Both the position numbers and the translations under genes were made by a program. Shown one piece after another: positions 1-11,691 of a stretch of DNA of 64,000 bases. The notes under the pieces are model-generated. The model was not told where the DNA came from and made no database searches. It saw only the letters and a program-made list of their open reading frames with translations. The DNA comes from Populus alba (Eukaryota > Streptophyta > Magnoliopsida > Malpighiales > Salicaceae). Each line of letters starts with the position of its first letter. The stretch's first letter is position 1. The stretch is taken from contig NC_133301.1 of assembly GCF_005239225.2 (NCBI RefSeq), forward strand, positions 11,532,318-11,596,317. The letters run 5' to 3'.

Positions 1-469
1 ACCATACATTCTTAATTCTTACAGAAAATGAAAAGGACACAGTGGTCGTTGCTTATATATCAGAGTTACTAAAACACAAAAGTTATATCTACCAAATTTT
101 ACAAACAAGATAAATTTGCTGCATTCATGACATCATCAAAATTTTGCAATCAATTCAATAGCAACAATTCTGCTAATATACTAAATAGTGTACACGCTTT
201 GTTAGTCAACAAACAAGACTTGAAAACATACAACCACCAGAGATTTCAGTGCATCACCTTTTTAACGAGAACTCACATGTAAGTCACATGCACAAGACAT
301 GATTCCATTTCCAACACCAATAGTTGATTTTCCTATTACTAAGTACAAGTTTAGTCAAAAATGAAAAATGAAGAAGAAAATCATAAAATTTTGGCTTGAA
401 ATTCAAAAAATATAACTCATACATCACAAAATGAACTACAACCAAATAATGGTCAAAGATATAGTTTAC

Positions 470-2884
470 CTTCCAATCTGTCTAGCAGGACCTATCTTTG
501 CTAAAGCACGCTCCACTTCCTCACTTACCTGTTTGGCATAAAAAGCAACACTGCAGTAAGAAGCCAATAATAGCTGAGCAATCAAAGTTGTCCTAGAGGT
601 GCCCATTGACTTGGCTCTATAGCTGGAAGGAAACTCCCTGGCTATTAGGGTCAATGATGGTAACTCTAATTCATTATTCAGCTGCTACAAGACCTTCAAA
701 AGTTCATAAGGAAAAAAAGAAAAGAAAAACAGTACTCAAGCAGATGACTAATGCCGAGAATTTAGGAGCTTGACTGATCAAGAATCAATTTTTTGCAGGA
801 TGAGGGTTTGCTTTCTTATTTGTAAGAGGAAATGTTCCGATGCTGTTGGGGGGGGGGGGTTCAATACCAAACTGCTGTGTTAAGAGCTCCTTTAATGAAT
901 GAAACAGCTAGGCCTTGACAGTTCTTCACTCTCAAGCACCTCAGCTGCACTTATCTCTTTCAGGGAACCAGCCTTGATGCATTGTGAGTGAGACAAGATA
1001 GCACATGATCAAAGTGATGCATCTTATCTCCAATGTGATTCCTGTGATCCTGGTAGTGATTTTAGATACTCTAGTGTAGACCTGGGACTTTATCAAATTC
1101 TCCTGATCAAAAAAATCCAAACCCTAAACTTGGATTTGATTTCTCTGCCTCTGCATTTTGAATCATATCTATCTGCCACCCCAGATGCAAAGAACAAAAA
1201 CTAAAGGATATAAATCTTACAACTCTACGAAGAATTGGTTCCAACGATGAGCAGAGCTTCTGTAGACTATCCACCTTGAGAGCTTCTACAATTACACTGC
1301 AGAAAGCATATAAATTTACATTAAAATCCAACTCAAAGGGAATGTCATGCAATGAGATAACTTAGATTTATCATGTTTCCCAGTAATCAGATATAGAAAC
1401 CAATGAAAATAAATAATAGGAAGCTGCTCTCAAAAAATGTACTTCAATTTCAAAACAAAAAAGTTCAATTTATTCGAGAAAGATTTTGGTTTGCTGAGGT
1501 AAAAAGCATTTAGAGATGACACTCCTTTGTGGCATGCCTCCATTTAAGTATCATTGGTATTTATCGATGTGCAATCCCGACATCAGTCATCCCAGAAACC
1601 ACGATGCATGTGCATCCAAAACTCTGTTCATTGTCAAATACACAAGATAATGTACTTAGTGTGTGGTTTTACTTATGATTCTCTTTATTTAATTCTAGTT
1701 CTGTTAGTCCGAGGAAATAAAGGTTTTACTAGTCTCTATTAAACAGGTCATGACCCATGAGATTAGCATGCAACAAGATCTATATGGTTAAGTATACATG
1801 TAAACTAGGGTTAAATCAGTCCATAAGGTTAGTGTTGACAGCTCATGAATGTCTCGGTAAGCTCCAGGAAAATTCTAAATTTGCTGAAAATGCATGCCCA
1901 AAGGAGAAAAGATCAGATACTTTCAGTAACTATTTATTGCAGGGAACAGTGCATAAGAGGATACTGTGTCCGGAATCTTCCAGTGAACATAAAAGTGAAG
2001 GTAATTGGTTTTGGTTTCCCTTTCAATCCACTCCATGTCAATCAAAGAAAAGGCTAAACAGAAATCATATTTCAAGATTCGTTGAACTTTAGTAGAAGAG
2101 AAAGATGAAGGTAATTAGTTTTGGTTTCCCTTTCAATCCACTCCATGTCAATCAAAGAAAAGGCTAAAAAGAAATCATATTTCAAGATTCGTTGAACTTT
2201 AGTAGAAGAGAAAGATGAAGGTAATTAGTTTTGGTTTCCCTTTCAATCCACTCCATGTCAATCAAAGAAAAGGCTAAACAGAAATCATATTTCAAGATTC
2301 GTTGAACTTTAGTAGAAGAGAAAGATTAACCCACTCTTACCCTAGATTTTGTTAATCCAGCTTAGAAGATTTACTAACCAATTCTCAAGGAAAAAAAAAA
2401 AAAAACCAGGTCAGTAGGCTCTCGCATCTTTCAATCTTGACCACTATTTCAAGCATCCAAATATACAGCTATGCTGACAACTTTGAGATATAATCAGGTC
2501 AAAAAATGATCCAGCAGAACAGAACCCAAAGTAGCAGGCCAGAACCCATGTTTAAAGTTTTAATGTAATCAAACGAACAGCTAAAATGAGAGTCAACGCA
2601 ATTCAACAATTTATACAATTTTCCAATTACCCCAACATTAGATTAAAACCACAAATTTCAAAATTTAAACTGAAAAATTACTTAAATTAACATTTAAAAT
2701 CAGCTAATATTCAAAAGAAAAAAAACACACAATTTATAGTCATTTATTTTAAAATTTACCTAGCTAAAGCAGGTCTTTTACGCTCTGGCTGCTGCTGCTG
2801 CTGCTGCTCCTCTGCTCCACCACCTTCTAAGCCCCTTTTCCTTCTAGCCATGCTATTAGTTCTCTCCATATACCTAGTGTGCAT
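470..2884 (-). CDS. CBP60: CBP60-type calmodulin-binding protein, 5' part (exons 1-3, gene leaves window)
   Basis: Plant-specific calmodulin-binding transcription factor family acting in the nucleus in immunity and salicylate signalling. Three coding exons read on the minus strand: 2884-2760, 1296-1221 and 528-470, all with GT-AG borders and compatible phases, giving 86 residues. The start at 2884 opens [12 protein letters not shown], then a basic stretch [10 protein letters not shown], a seven-glutamine run and PERKRPALA. Exon 2 encodes [19 protein letters not shown] and exon 3 [15 protein letters not shown]. This order of motifs is the family's conserved N-terminus. The DNA-binding core and calmodulin-binding segment must lie left of position 1, so the subfamily cannot be assigned. 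The glutamine run is a CAG-type repeat (2790-2810) and may vary in length. Intron 1 (1297-2759) holds a 110 bp triplication. No defect is visible in the part seen. Confidence 0.9.
2001..2326. repeat. Three tandem copies of a 110 bp unit in CBP60 intron 1
   Basis: The units begin at 2001, 2111 and 2221, each opening with GTAATTRGTTTTGG and closing with AGAAGAGAAAGAT. They differ by only a few bases, so the expansion is recent. The repeat is wholly intronic. Confidence 0.95.
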
Positions 2885-3864
2885 GTCTCAAAACCCTAAC
2901 CCTTCTTCTTCTTCTTCTTCTACTTAAATCTGCAAAACACCACTTACAATTTCACGCTATCAATCAATCAAAAATCCTAACTAATCAGACAGATCCACAC
3001 TACCACAGTAATCTAGCTCAATTTCCACCAGAAAAACACGCACAAATCCAAATTTAGAAACCAACGATAACGACTGCAAAAGACAAAGTAGAAAAGACAG
3101 TGATTTTTACTCTAATTTTCTCGGAAACCAAACAGATTTTGCAACTGAAAAAGTAATTATAGCGGCAAAGAGAACCTGACAGATAATCTTGGACTGCCAA
3201 AATAAAATGATCCGTGTCTGGTGAGAGCAAAAAAAAAAGGTTATATCGAGAAAATCGAAAACATAGAGTACTGTTGATTAATTTAAATAAGTAAATACAC
3301 ATAAATAAAGTACTTAGACTGAAATTGACTTTTTCCTTTCTGTGCATTTTTTCTTTTTTTATATAGTAATTTGAATGGTATTTCTTTTTCATCCCTATAG
3401 ATTCATTGATTCCACCTATTATCCCTGGAGTTTAAGATTTTCCAATATTATTCTTCTAGTTTGGAAGATTCAATGTTACCTTAGTCTTTGAATATTCTAC
3501 TTATTCAGTTTTTTTTTTATTTTTTCTATATTTATACCATTTTATGGGGATTTGAAAGGAAGAAAAAAGATAGAATTTAAAATAAATAAATAAACAAGTG
3601 TGAGTTTTTTCAGTAGTTATTAGTAACAAAGAGTGAAATTGAAAAACATTTTAAGGCTATAGGACTAGTTTTGAGAAATTATAAATTAAAAGTTAAAAGT
3701 GGTAATTAATGAATCTACAGGGATAGAAATGTAGTTTACCCCAATTTTGGTGGTATTGTTTTGTTTTGTTAGTATGCTGGTCTTCTTTGGAGACTCGTAC
3801 TGAAGCCACAGAAGAGAGAATGATCACGTACTCTATGCACTGCTGTAATCCTTATTACTCTAAT

Positions 3865-3880
3865 CCAGTGACGTCACTGG
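3865..3880. promoter_or_regulatory. 16 bp perfect palindrome around TGACGTCA
   Basis: CCAGTGACGTCACTGG reads identically on both strands. Its core TGACGTCA is the classic bZIP (TGA/CRE-type) site. It lies about 1 kb upstream of the CBP60 start on the minus strand, so it could belong to that promoter; function is inferred only from the motif. Confidence 0.4.
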
Positions 3881-6667
3881 GATGACTTTTCGTATGAGTG
3901 GTCTCTTTTTGTTAAAGTATATGTAGCCCTTATTATTTTATGACTTTCCACTTTTATCTTATTTTTAGTATTTCCACCTCATTTTTTAAAACCTAATGGA
4001 AGAAAAATCCACTTTCTTCGTCTTTTTTTCTTTCATTTTATTAATTTCCTCTATTTCTTTCATACCAAACCATGCCTGCAATGTTGTGAATTAAAATCCT
4101 CTTTTTGTTTTTTCGAAAATTTGCACAGCTTATACATACAAAAAATGAGCTATTTAACTCACGCGTGTTGAAGGCTATAATTTTTTTAAAAAATCTCTAA
4201 ATATGCAAGTTATTTTCTAAAAAAAATCAAAACATAAATTAAAAAATTCATGCAAACATTTAATCAAATAAATCAAAATCATTCATGTAAATAAATAACA
4301 TTAATAATAACTAAAAAAAATTAGAAATAGATGTGGGCCAAGATATTTAATGATGCAGAATAAAATATTTAATCATTTGTGTTTACTGATTTTGCTTTTT
4401 AAAATCAATAAAATATAGTAGAAATAAAAACAAATATAGAATTGAAAACATTATGCAAGGCCAGACATATAAGAAATAATATTTAAGAGTAAATATTTTT
4501 TTATAAAATAAAGCTCACTTGTACAAAATAAAAGGAATTATTCAAAAATTAAATACAAAAAATCATTTTTAAAAAACATTATAAAAAAAAAGACTACAAA
4601 ACTCATGGCCATCATAACATCAAGATAAATTGATCAAGAAGAAATTAAATATAACCATAAAACTAATTTTTTTTTAATAATAAAAAAGTAATGTAAAATG
4701 TTAAAATCTCAAAAGACATTGAGAGAAAAAGATTTAAAACTGCATGAACTTGTCAAACTCGTTGCCCATGTCAATAAATCAGAAGCATTGCACATGAAAA
4801 GCTCTAAAGTATATTCTCCATCAAATCAAAGGTTGAAAGATGAATACAAGGGGAAAAAAACCACACAAAAATTGTGATTAAAAGAATGGGGGAGAAAATT
4901 AAAATAAAAGATAAATTAGAGGGTATCAAAAAAATTTAAATTTGAGGGTTAATTTAAAAACAATTAAACTTTAACAAAAATAAAAATAAATTAAAAGAAT
5001 GAGGGCTAAATTAAAAACAATAAAAAAAAATTTATTGAAAGATGAAATTAAAAACCAGCAAAACTTTAACAAAAGAGTAAGAGGAAAATGATCAAAAATT
5101 AAAAGAATAAAGACTAAATTTATATATATATATATATATATCATAAAAAAATTATACTTTAATGACTAAATTGAAAACAACTAAAATTTTATAATATGAC
5201 AAGGGACGATAATAAACAATAAAAAACAAATGGGCTGAAAATGACAAATCTAAAGAAAAGAGGGTGAAGATGCATTTTCTCTTAAAGAAAGAGAAAAGAA
5301 AGAAGAGAAAAAAAAATGACTTCCAACAAGAAACCAATCATGAAATGTCGATATGTGCCACCTCATAGGAAAGAGGACAAGACGGAAGGGCAAGTTTGGC
5401 CACATGATGGGTTTGTATGTACCACCAAAACACCGCAAGCAACACTTACTCGTTATCGAGTAAATGTGACGCTTCAACATCTTTTTTAAACAAAATAATT
5501 GTTTCCTAACATAAAAATATAAGAATGTCCTTCATGAACCTGAGCATCACAAAAAAAAAAAAAAAAAAAGAATCATAGTGAAAGTACACAAAAACCTCTA
5601 GACGCATGCCTTGATTTTTATCTTTTGTAAGGATATAATAGTATTTCTATCGTATTTCAAGGTATAAAAAACAAAAAAATACCTTAGTTAACAACTCAAT
5701 GTAAATAAGTATTTAAACTATTTTAATGTTTTTGAAAAGACTAAAAAACTCTTAGCAACAACTCAAGAAATTGTTAAATCCAAGAACAAAATCTTATTTT
5801 TACTATGCAAAAATGAAAAATATTAACATACACCTAAACAACCTTTTAATTACTAAGGGATTAATTGTAAAGACCAAAATATCCTTAATATCATTACACT
5901 TTTTTAAAAAAAATTAGAATAAAAAAATAATTTTATCATAGTAATTCACAATAAATCATGTCTATTACTATAGTGAAAAACCAATAGATGACACTTTTGC
6001 TCATTTATATTATTCTAAACAACCATGTGATGTATCAATGAGTTAATATAAAATTATTCTAGGCTAAACTTTTAAGCTAATATTATATCAATAATTTAAT
6101 AATTAAAATTTTGAATCACATGACTCTCGCTCTTCCCAAGATAGTGGTGGATTATGAAACTTTCTAAACTAAAGAGTTTTATTTAAGATGTGAGCTGGTG
6201 GATTTATGTAAAACCATTGTTGTAGTTTCACCTAATAACTTGCTATTTTAGGGCTGACATGGTTATTGATTATATCAGAATAATGGAAATAAATAATTAA
6301 TAATTTATTAATCATAAAATGATGTGGACAGATTTAATTAAGTGTATAAATTTTATTAATTTGTTTCGTGAATTAAGTTTATCTAATAATTTTTCATACA
6401 ATGATGATTGAAAATCCTCTTTTATTAATTTGGTTAATCAAGGTAATTTTTTCTTTATTTTGTAAGCTACATAAATAATAATTAACAAAATGTAGGATCT
6501 AGGTGAAAGATTGAAGAATATACAGGGGCTGAAATATAATTTGCCGGTTGATATTTTTAAGCTTCTAGAGTGTACTGTGTATCAGTGGATTGTTGCTTCA
6601 GTTTTGTTGTTATCGTCCGACAGAGGCATCTATCGTGCGATTTTAAAAAGGTTCAAGTGATACCTGC

Positions 6668-6725
6668 CACGTCACATCGACGTGTATTTTATCGCTCGAG
6701 TGACGTCACTCCTACAGACGTCATT
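6668..6725. promoter_or_regulatory. Cluster of ACGT-core motifs with a TGACGTCA palindrome
   Basis: Within 58 bases there are CACGTCAC, CGACGTGT, the 14 bp palindrome GAGTGACGTCACTC (6698-6711) and AGACGTCA. Four ACGT cores in so short a stretch of AT-rich DNA are striking and resemble bZIP-bound promoter clusters. No downstream gene could be assigned, so this may be a relic promoter. Confidence 0.35.
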
Positions 6726-6958
6726 TGCTTCTTTTATACTTTTTTTATATATTGCAGGTGTTGCTTCGGAGATAAAATGGGCTAAGTTTTCCTGGACAAC
6801 ATTAATCAATAAATAATGTGGGCCCCCGTTTCTTTTTTCATTTTTCTTCATTTTTTATTAATAGAAAATTGGAGACTTTTTTTCCTTCAAAATCATATAA
6901 AAATCAGTGGTAAAAAAATTTTATAAGCAAATTAGTGGTGTTTGAAAATTGTAACCAT

Positions 6959-7290
6959 AGCTGTTAGTTTTACTTTCTTTCAATACAAAAAAAAAAAAAC
7001 CAATTTTTCTTATCATGTTGTTAAAAAATTAAAATACATTTATTGAAAATTTAATAAAACAACGTAAAAATAAAATTTAAAACAATCCAATTTTTTTTCA
7101 TTATGTTTATAGAAGTGATAGTTTTTTAAAACCTGACCCAAAATTCAGAATAAATCACCAATAAAAGGTTTAATCTCATAATAAAAATAACAGTCTTAAC
7201 AAAAAAAAAAAAACAAGTTTTATATAGGTGAACCTAGGTTTTTATCCAAGTTAATTATTCTTCTATCTTTTTCAACCCAAACTAACCTAG
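6959..7290. repeat. Left copy of a duplicated ~330 bp segment
   Basis: This stretch ('gttagttttactttctttc' through 'tccaagttaattattcttc') recurs at 7373-9040. The second copy is split by the hAT-like element at 7517-8863. Shared landmarks are 'aaaacctgacc', 'ttcagaataaatcacca' and 'tttatccaagttaat'. Confidence 0.7.
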
Positions 7291-7516
7291 TCTTGAGTTG
7301 GTTGTGTTTTGAGTTGGCCTAACAGGCCAATCCAAACAGCTATTTCATTAAAAATAAAAATTAAAAATCATAGTTTTGCTTTCTTTCAATATAAAAAAAA
7401 AATCATTTTTTATTATCATATTGTTAAAAACTAGGATACATTTACTGAAATATTTAAGAAAACAACTTTAAAATAAAATTTAAAACAATCAAATTTTTTT
7501 TCATTATGCTTCCAGG

Positions 7517-8863
7517 CAAGGTTGTTAAAATCACGGTTCAACTCGTAAAATCGTATGTTTTTACGAGTTAATATAGACTTTACATATTAAATCGTTCATA
7601 AAACTCGGAAATCAATAAAATCGGATAAAATCGTTAAAATCGAGTGAAATGGTATAAAATCACGATTTCACCACCGATTGAACGAGTCTACCCACGGGAA
7701 ATAAAACTTCAATGTTGCTGCCAGGTGTCGCTTGCCTATTGGCTTTAACATATCAAATGCAATTAAGAAATTCACCGAATCAGTCTTTTCTCTTCTCTTC
7801 ACATTCACAAGTCACGTTCTCTGCACCAGCCACCAACCACTTCTGAGAATCAGCATCCACACAGCAACAACGGTCAACGGCTTCTCTCCAGTCTTCATAA
7901 ACCATGCTCTTTTATCATTGCAAAAGTTCTTGACAGGAGTGGATGAGATTAACCTTCCACATGGTCTGTGGTTACAATGTTTTGATCTGGTGATTTTTAC
8001 CATGCTAGATGACTTGCTTGAAATTGCTCAGGGACACCAAAAAGACTACCGGAATATGGAAGGGACACTTGTTATTGCTGTAAAACTCCTGTCAAAGGTG
8101 TTTTTACAGTTACTTAATGAACTTGCACAGCTGACAACTTTCTGCAAGCTATGGCTAGGAGTGCAGAGTGCTTAGCCGAATGGAAAAATATCTTAAGGTA
8201 AAAGTGAAAGGGAAGAAGAATGAAAATCTTCAGGAAACGATGCCTGAGCTTCTTAAGAACACTTTGCTTGTAATGAAGAGTAGGGGAGTGCTTGTGCAAA
8301 GAGAACTTTCCATGCGTGCTGTCATCAAAAGTGGGTTTCTTTGAAGATGTTATCTAGTTAATAGATGGAGGATTTAACCCCATAGTCTTTCTTTGAATTC
8401 TCTCATCATGGGTTCCGGAATTTTGAGCTTGAAATTTATATTGACTTTCTGGTTGATATACAGGACTCAGAATTTGAATCTGAAACTTGTATGTTTTAAG
8501 TAGTTTATACACGGAATTAAAATATAGTGTACCGTTGTCTAGAGATATGTGATGGTTTTGCAGATTTATATACAATTCTTCAGATTCTGGATGCTCTGTG
8601 GGCTGGTGATTATTATGATCGGAGCATTCAGTTAGCTGTTTGTATGACTTTTATTTGAACAATGTATTTTAAAATATTTAAATTATGTATGAATTTTTAT
8701 TTGAAGCATGTTTTTTAAGGTGCTTGAACTATATATGAATTTTTATTTGAAGCATGAATTTTTTTTAGTATATTTTAAAATTCCTTATGATTTTACGATT
8801 TTACGATTCGAGTTTGTATGCAGCTTTTCGTGTCATGTTAAAATCACGATTTTAACAACCTTG
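7517..8863. mobile_element. Non-autonomous hAT-like DNA transposon carrying a GNOM gene fragment
   Basis: Terminal inverted repeats of 16 bp match perfectly: CAAGGTTGTTAAAATC at the left end and its reverse complement at the right end. Flanking 8-mers cttccagg (7509-7516) and ctttcaag (8864-8871) agree at 6 of 8 positions, fitting an aged 8 bp target duplication. CAAGG-type ends and 8 bp duplications are hAT hallmarks. The uninterrupted paralogous segment at 6959-7290 lacks the insertion, which supports it as a discrete event. Subterminal DNA is rich in AAATCG/CGATTT motifs, and a 24 bp repeat ('ttttatttgaagcatg' core) occurs twice near the right end. No transposase is visible. Confidence 0.8.
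7894..8315 (+). pseudogene. GNOM: Captured fragment of an ARF guanine-nucleotide exchange factor (GNOM-like)
   Basis: GNOM is the endosomal/Golgi ARF-GEF that controls PIN recycling. From about 7894 the plus strand encodes LPHGLWLQCFDLVIF, LDDLLEIAQGHQKDYRNMEG, LLSKVFLQLL and LTTFCKLWLGV, a signature stretch from the C-terminal region of GNOM, downstream of the Sec7 domain. A 7 bp duplication near 8162-8168 shifts the frame. Beyond it the match continues as LSRMEKYLKVKV, GKK, ELLKNTLLVMK and GVLVQRE, and fades at about 8315. A reading frame open from 7732 to 8175 reaches into it, but the first ~50 residues are not recognisably GNOM. One codon is missing in the GHSQKDY-type motif. With no Sec7 domain it cannot encode an exchange factor. 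It lies entirely within the hAT-like element. Confidence 0.85.
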
Positions 8864-9054
8864 CTTTCAAGAGTGACAGTTTTAAAAACCTGACCCCAAG
8901 ATGAATTCAGAATAAATCACCAGTCAAGAGAGTTTAATCCCATGATAAAAACAACATTGTCTTAACAAAAAAATAAATAGCTAAGAACCATGTTTTATAT
9001 GGGTCAACCCAGGTTTTATCCAAGTTAATCATTCTTCTTTTTTTTTTCAACTTC

Positions 9055-11478
9055 CTAGTCAGCAGAGTTCTCGCCACATCTTGAATCAATAACAGTAACA
9101 GTCTCTTCCGGTACAAGTTTGTGCTGGGTTAATGGCCTCCACAAAATATCTCCTGCCTTTTTTAGCATGTAATTCAATCTCCGAATTCTTTCTGAAAAAG
9201 CTGATAGCATTATTTGCTTTAGAGAATTAAATGTTTCATCAGAATCACCAAACCATTCTACCAAGTCATTTGACAAATCTTGTGGCACAGGCGGCAGCAC
9301 AATTACAGGAACCCTGGAAAATACAAGAGGAAACGGGAACAAAAACAACTTAAATAGACAGAGTGATATCTCAATTATGCATAACAAGATTGCAGTTGAG
9401 AAATAATTGATTCAAAATTATCTAGTTTAGAAAAAGAAGAATGATTAAAACTACCTATTTCGCAAATATGACAATAATGGCACCTCTTTAACAAGGCCAT
9501 GATCTTCTAAAACAACAGCAACAATATCAAACCCTCGAAGTTTTAAACTCTCGTAAGCTGAAATGGTTCCAGAAATACCACCTAACCTCCCATCTCCCAT
9601 AAGAACACCAGGTAAGCGAAAATGCCTGGTAACATATATGGAAAAGAAATTAATTGACGAAGGAGAATAGTAATATTTTTTATATATCTTTGCAAACCAC
9701 TGTCAACATTTTTAGTGCTGTTGAGTGACTGTTGGACTTGGAATATATTTAAGGCTTTCCTTTTGCAAGATAACTGAAATATGCAATTCTGTGCATCCAG
9801 GTTATCACAGTGATACCATAAGTGCTAAATTCATTGCCACAAAATGCACAGATCTTACTAAACCTGGTTCATTTCTTCCATGTAACAAGAATCTCAAAAA
9901 GAACAGACAGAAAGAAGGGGAAAAAAAAGCTTCCTTTAATCATGTCCTCTCTAGTTCACATTATCTGTGGGACAAAAAATGAGCACAATCAACTCGACTA
10001 AGTTTTAGTTCCAAATTAGTTTGGTTGACTTCAAAAATTCAGTTCCTATATGCTGTTCTTCCACGTATCCTGTAAGATTAAAAAGATGCACAATTCAACT
10101 GCCAAAATGGAATGGTTAATTAATATATAAATTCTTTTCATTCCTTCCATCCTATCACGTATTCTCTGTGATACACCAAATGCACATACCATATAACAAA
10201 AACTTAAATTCTTGTTACTTTTTTCAAAAGCACGGACCTCAAATGAATAAGTATAACATACATTCAGGTTCCTAGGCAGAGAACAGGCACAATCATCAAG
10301 CAAGATATTCATATTCACTGCCAACTTGTTTTTGGGTACTTCTTTTTCTGGTTCTTTGGTCGGTAAGAGCAGGACTTGAATTCGAGATCTTAATTACTCC
10401 CTCTCCGTTAGAAAAGCAGCGTAGCAAGTTCTTAGTCTCATTGCTAGGATTGTTTTGCTATTTTCCACCTCTCGTTTAGTTACATTACTACCAAACCAAT
10501 TCTCAAGGTTACCTTAGATCTTTAGGGAACAAATACAAAAAAAAGCCCACAAGTTTGCTTTACTGGTGACTAAGATTAACATGTAAAAATAAAATCAAGA
10601 AAGTGCAGCCTTCAATCACAAGTTTCATTAGAAGTCAACATAGAATCAAGGACATCTTGTAAAACATCGAACAAAATTCTGAATCCCAAATTAATAACCA
10701 AATGTGAGGTAATCCTATAACCAGCAATAAACAATTAACATTAATTAACAGGAGAAAAATGACCACATACTGGTACAAGTCGCATTGCAAGGTCCCAGGC
10801 GGACCCGAAATTGCAACCCCACCAGCAGTCTCAACCACACAAAAAACATCCATTCCCTCCTTTCTATCCTCTACTTTTCCCAAGGACTTCTCTAAAGTAT
10901 CCAACACTAAAGAAGCCTCCACTACTCCATTCTCCTTCTCTGCCGCGCCAAGTGCGGCGAAACAGCCCCCTTCCATGCATACAAGGTTTCACAAACTAAC
11001 TCCGAAACCACATGGAACCCATCTTTCACAAACCTGCTTTCCTCACTAAAATTCAAATTATAAATCCCTAAATTCTGACCCTTGGTATTAGATTCGTCGC
11101 ACAAGAGTGAATTAGCAGCAGAGAGGGAGGAATTGAGGACGGGATTTGAGGCAAAGAGAGAAAGGTGAGGAGCGAGGGAGGAGAGTTTACAAAGACGAAA
11201 TGGGAATGAGAATCGGAATCGGAAGGGAAAACGGTTTGGATTGGTTTGAGTTAAAGGAATTTGCGGGGTTTGGTTCTGGTGAAGGGAGAGAGGAGGAAGG
11301 GAGAGGCGAGGCCGGTGGAAATTAAGGTTTTGCCGGGGGAAGTGTTGGAGCCCCATATCATGTATGTTGCGAAGGAGAGTAGGAGGTGCAATGGCTGTGA
11401 GGAAGTTGTGGAGAGGAATTTGCGGTGGATGAGGAGGAGAGAGTGGCAGCGGATGCGGCGATGGCGGAGGAAGAGCAT
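9055..11478 (-). pseudogene. BIO3-BIO1: BIO3-BIO1 (dethiobiotin synthetase / DAPA aminotransferase) pseudogene
   Basis: The intact gene encodes a bifunctional mitochondrial enzyme for two consecutive steps of biotin synthesis. Here three exons read on the minus strand: 11478-10771, 9625-9455 and 9313-9055. Exon 1 starts MLFLRHRRIR and holds the P-loop region MIWGSNTSPGKTLISTG. It then meets a TAA at 11251-11253 where the family has a tyrosine, a frameshift near 11200 and another near 10945. Exon 2 is open and well kept (HFRLPGVLMGDGRLGGISGT). Exon 3 continues VPVIVLPPVPQDLSNDLVEW, reaches the linker into the BIO1 half (TQHKLVPEETVTVIDSRCGEN) and ends in a stop at 9055. The whole aminotransferase domain is missing, and the next DNA is a repeat. 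It is clearly dead; a working copy presumably exists elsewhere. Confidence 0.88.
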
Positions 11479-11691
11479 GGGGACCGCTGAGGTAGAGAAA
11501 CCCTAGAGGTGGAGTGAAGGGAAAGAGTGGTGTAACGGCTACAAGGCGTGCCAAAATTTGAAATGTAGAGGGTAGTGCGTGGGGGCGGGTTGTCATAGGA
11601 GGATTGGACTTTTGCGATAAAAGTAGGTGAGCAAACTGATTTGGTAGTAGGCACTGCAGTGATTGGTTCGCTGTCTGACCTTATCTAATTA

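Larger units (their letters stand above)
2885..6958. other. Upstream/intergenic DNA of the CBP60 gene, no gene found
   Basis: The first few hundred bases (about 2885-3400) should hold the CBP60 5' UTR and promoter on the minus strand; a GAA/CTT run sits at 2903-2925. The rest is AT-rich with no convincing coding region. From about 4870 to 5110 there are degenerate repeats of the type 'agaatgagggctaaatt', a motif seen again inside the element at 15200-16106. An AT microsatellite lies at 5117-5141. Two TGACGTCA palindromes occur at 3865-3880 and 6698-6711. Confidence 0.6.
7373..9040. repeat. Right copy of the duplicated segment, interrupted by a hAT-like insertion
   Basis: It matches 6959-7290 in its outer parts, 7373-7508 and 8872-9040. 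The middle is the transposon at 7517-8863. Its right end lies directly against the broken end of the BIO3-BIO1 pseudogene. Confidence 0.7.

Noticed and set aside
10350..10450. Possible tRNA-like or SINE-like stretch ('aggacttgaattcgagatct') in the BIO3-BIO1 intron
   Set aside because: A B-box-like motif is present, but no convincing A box, tail or target duplication was found.
10922..11654. Long minus-strand frames rich in Pro, Leu and Ser
   Set aside because: They are the frames of BIO3 exon 1 broken by frameshifts; only short parts in each match the enzyme.
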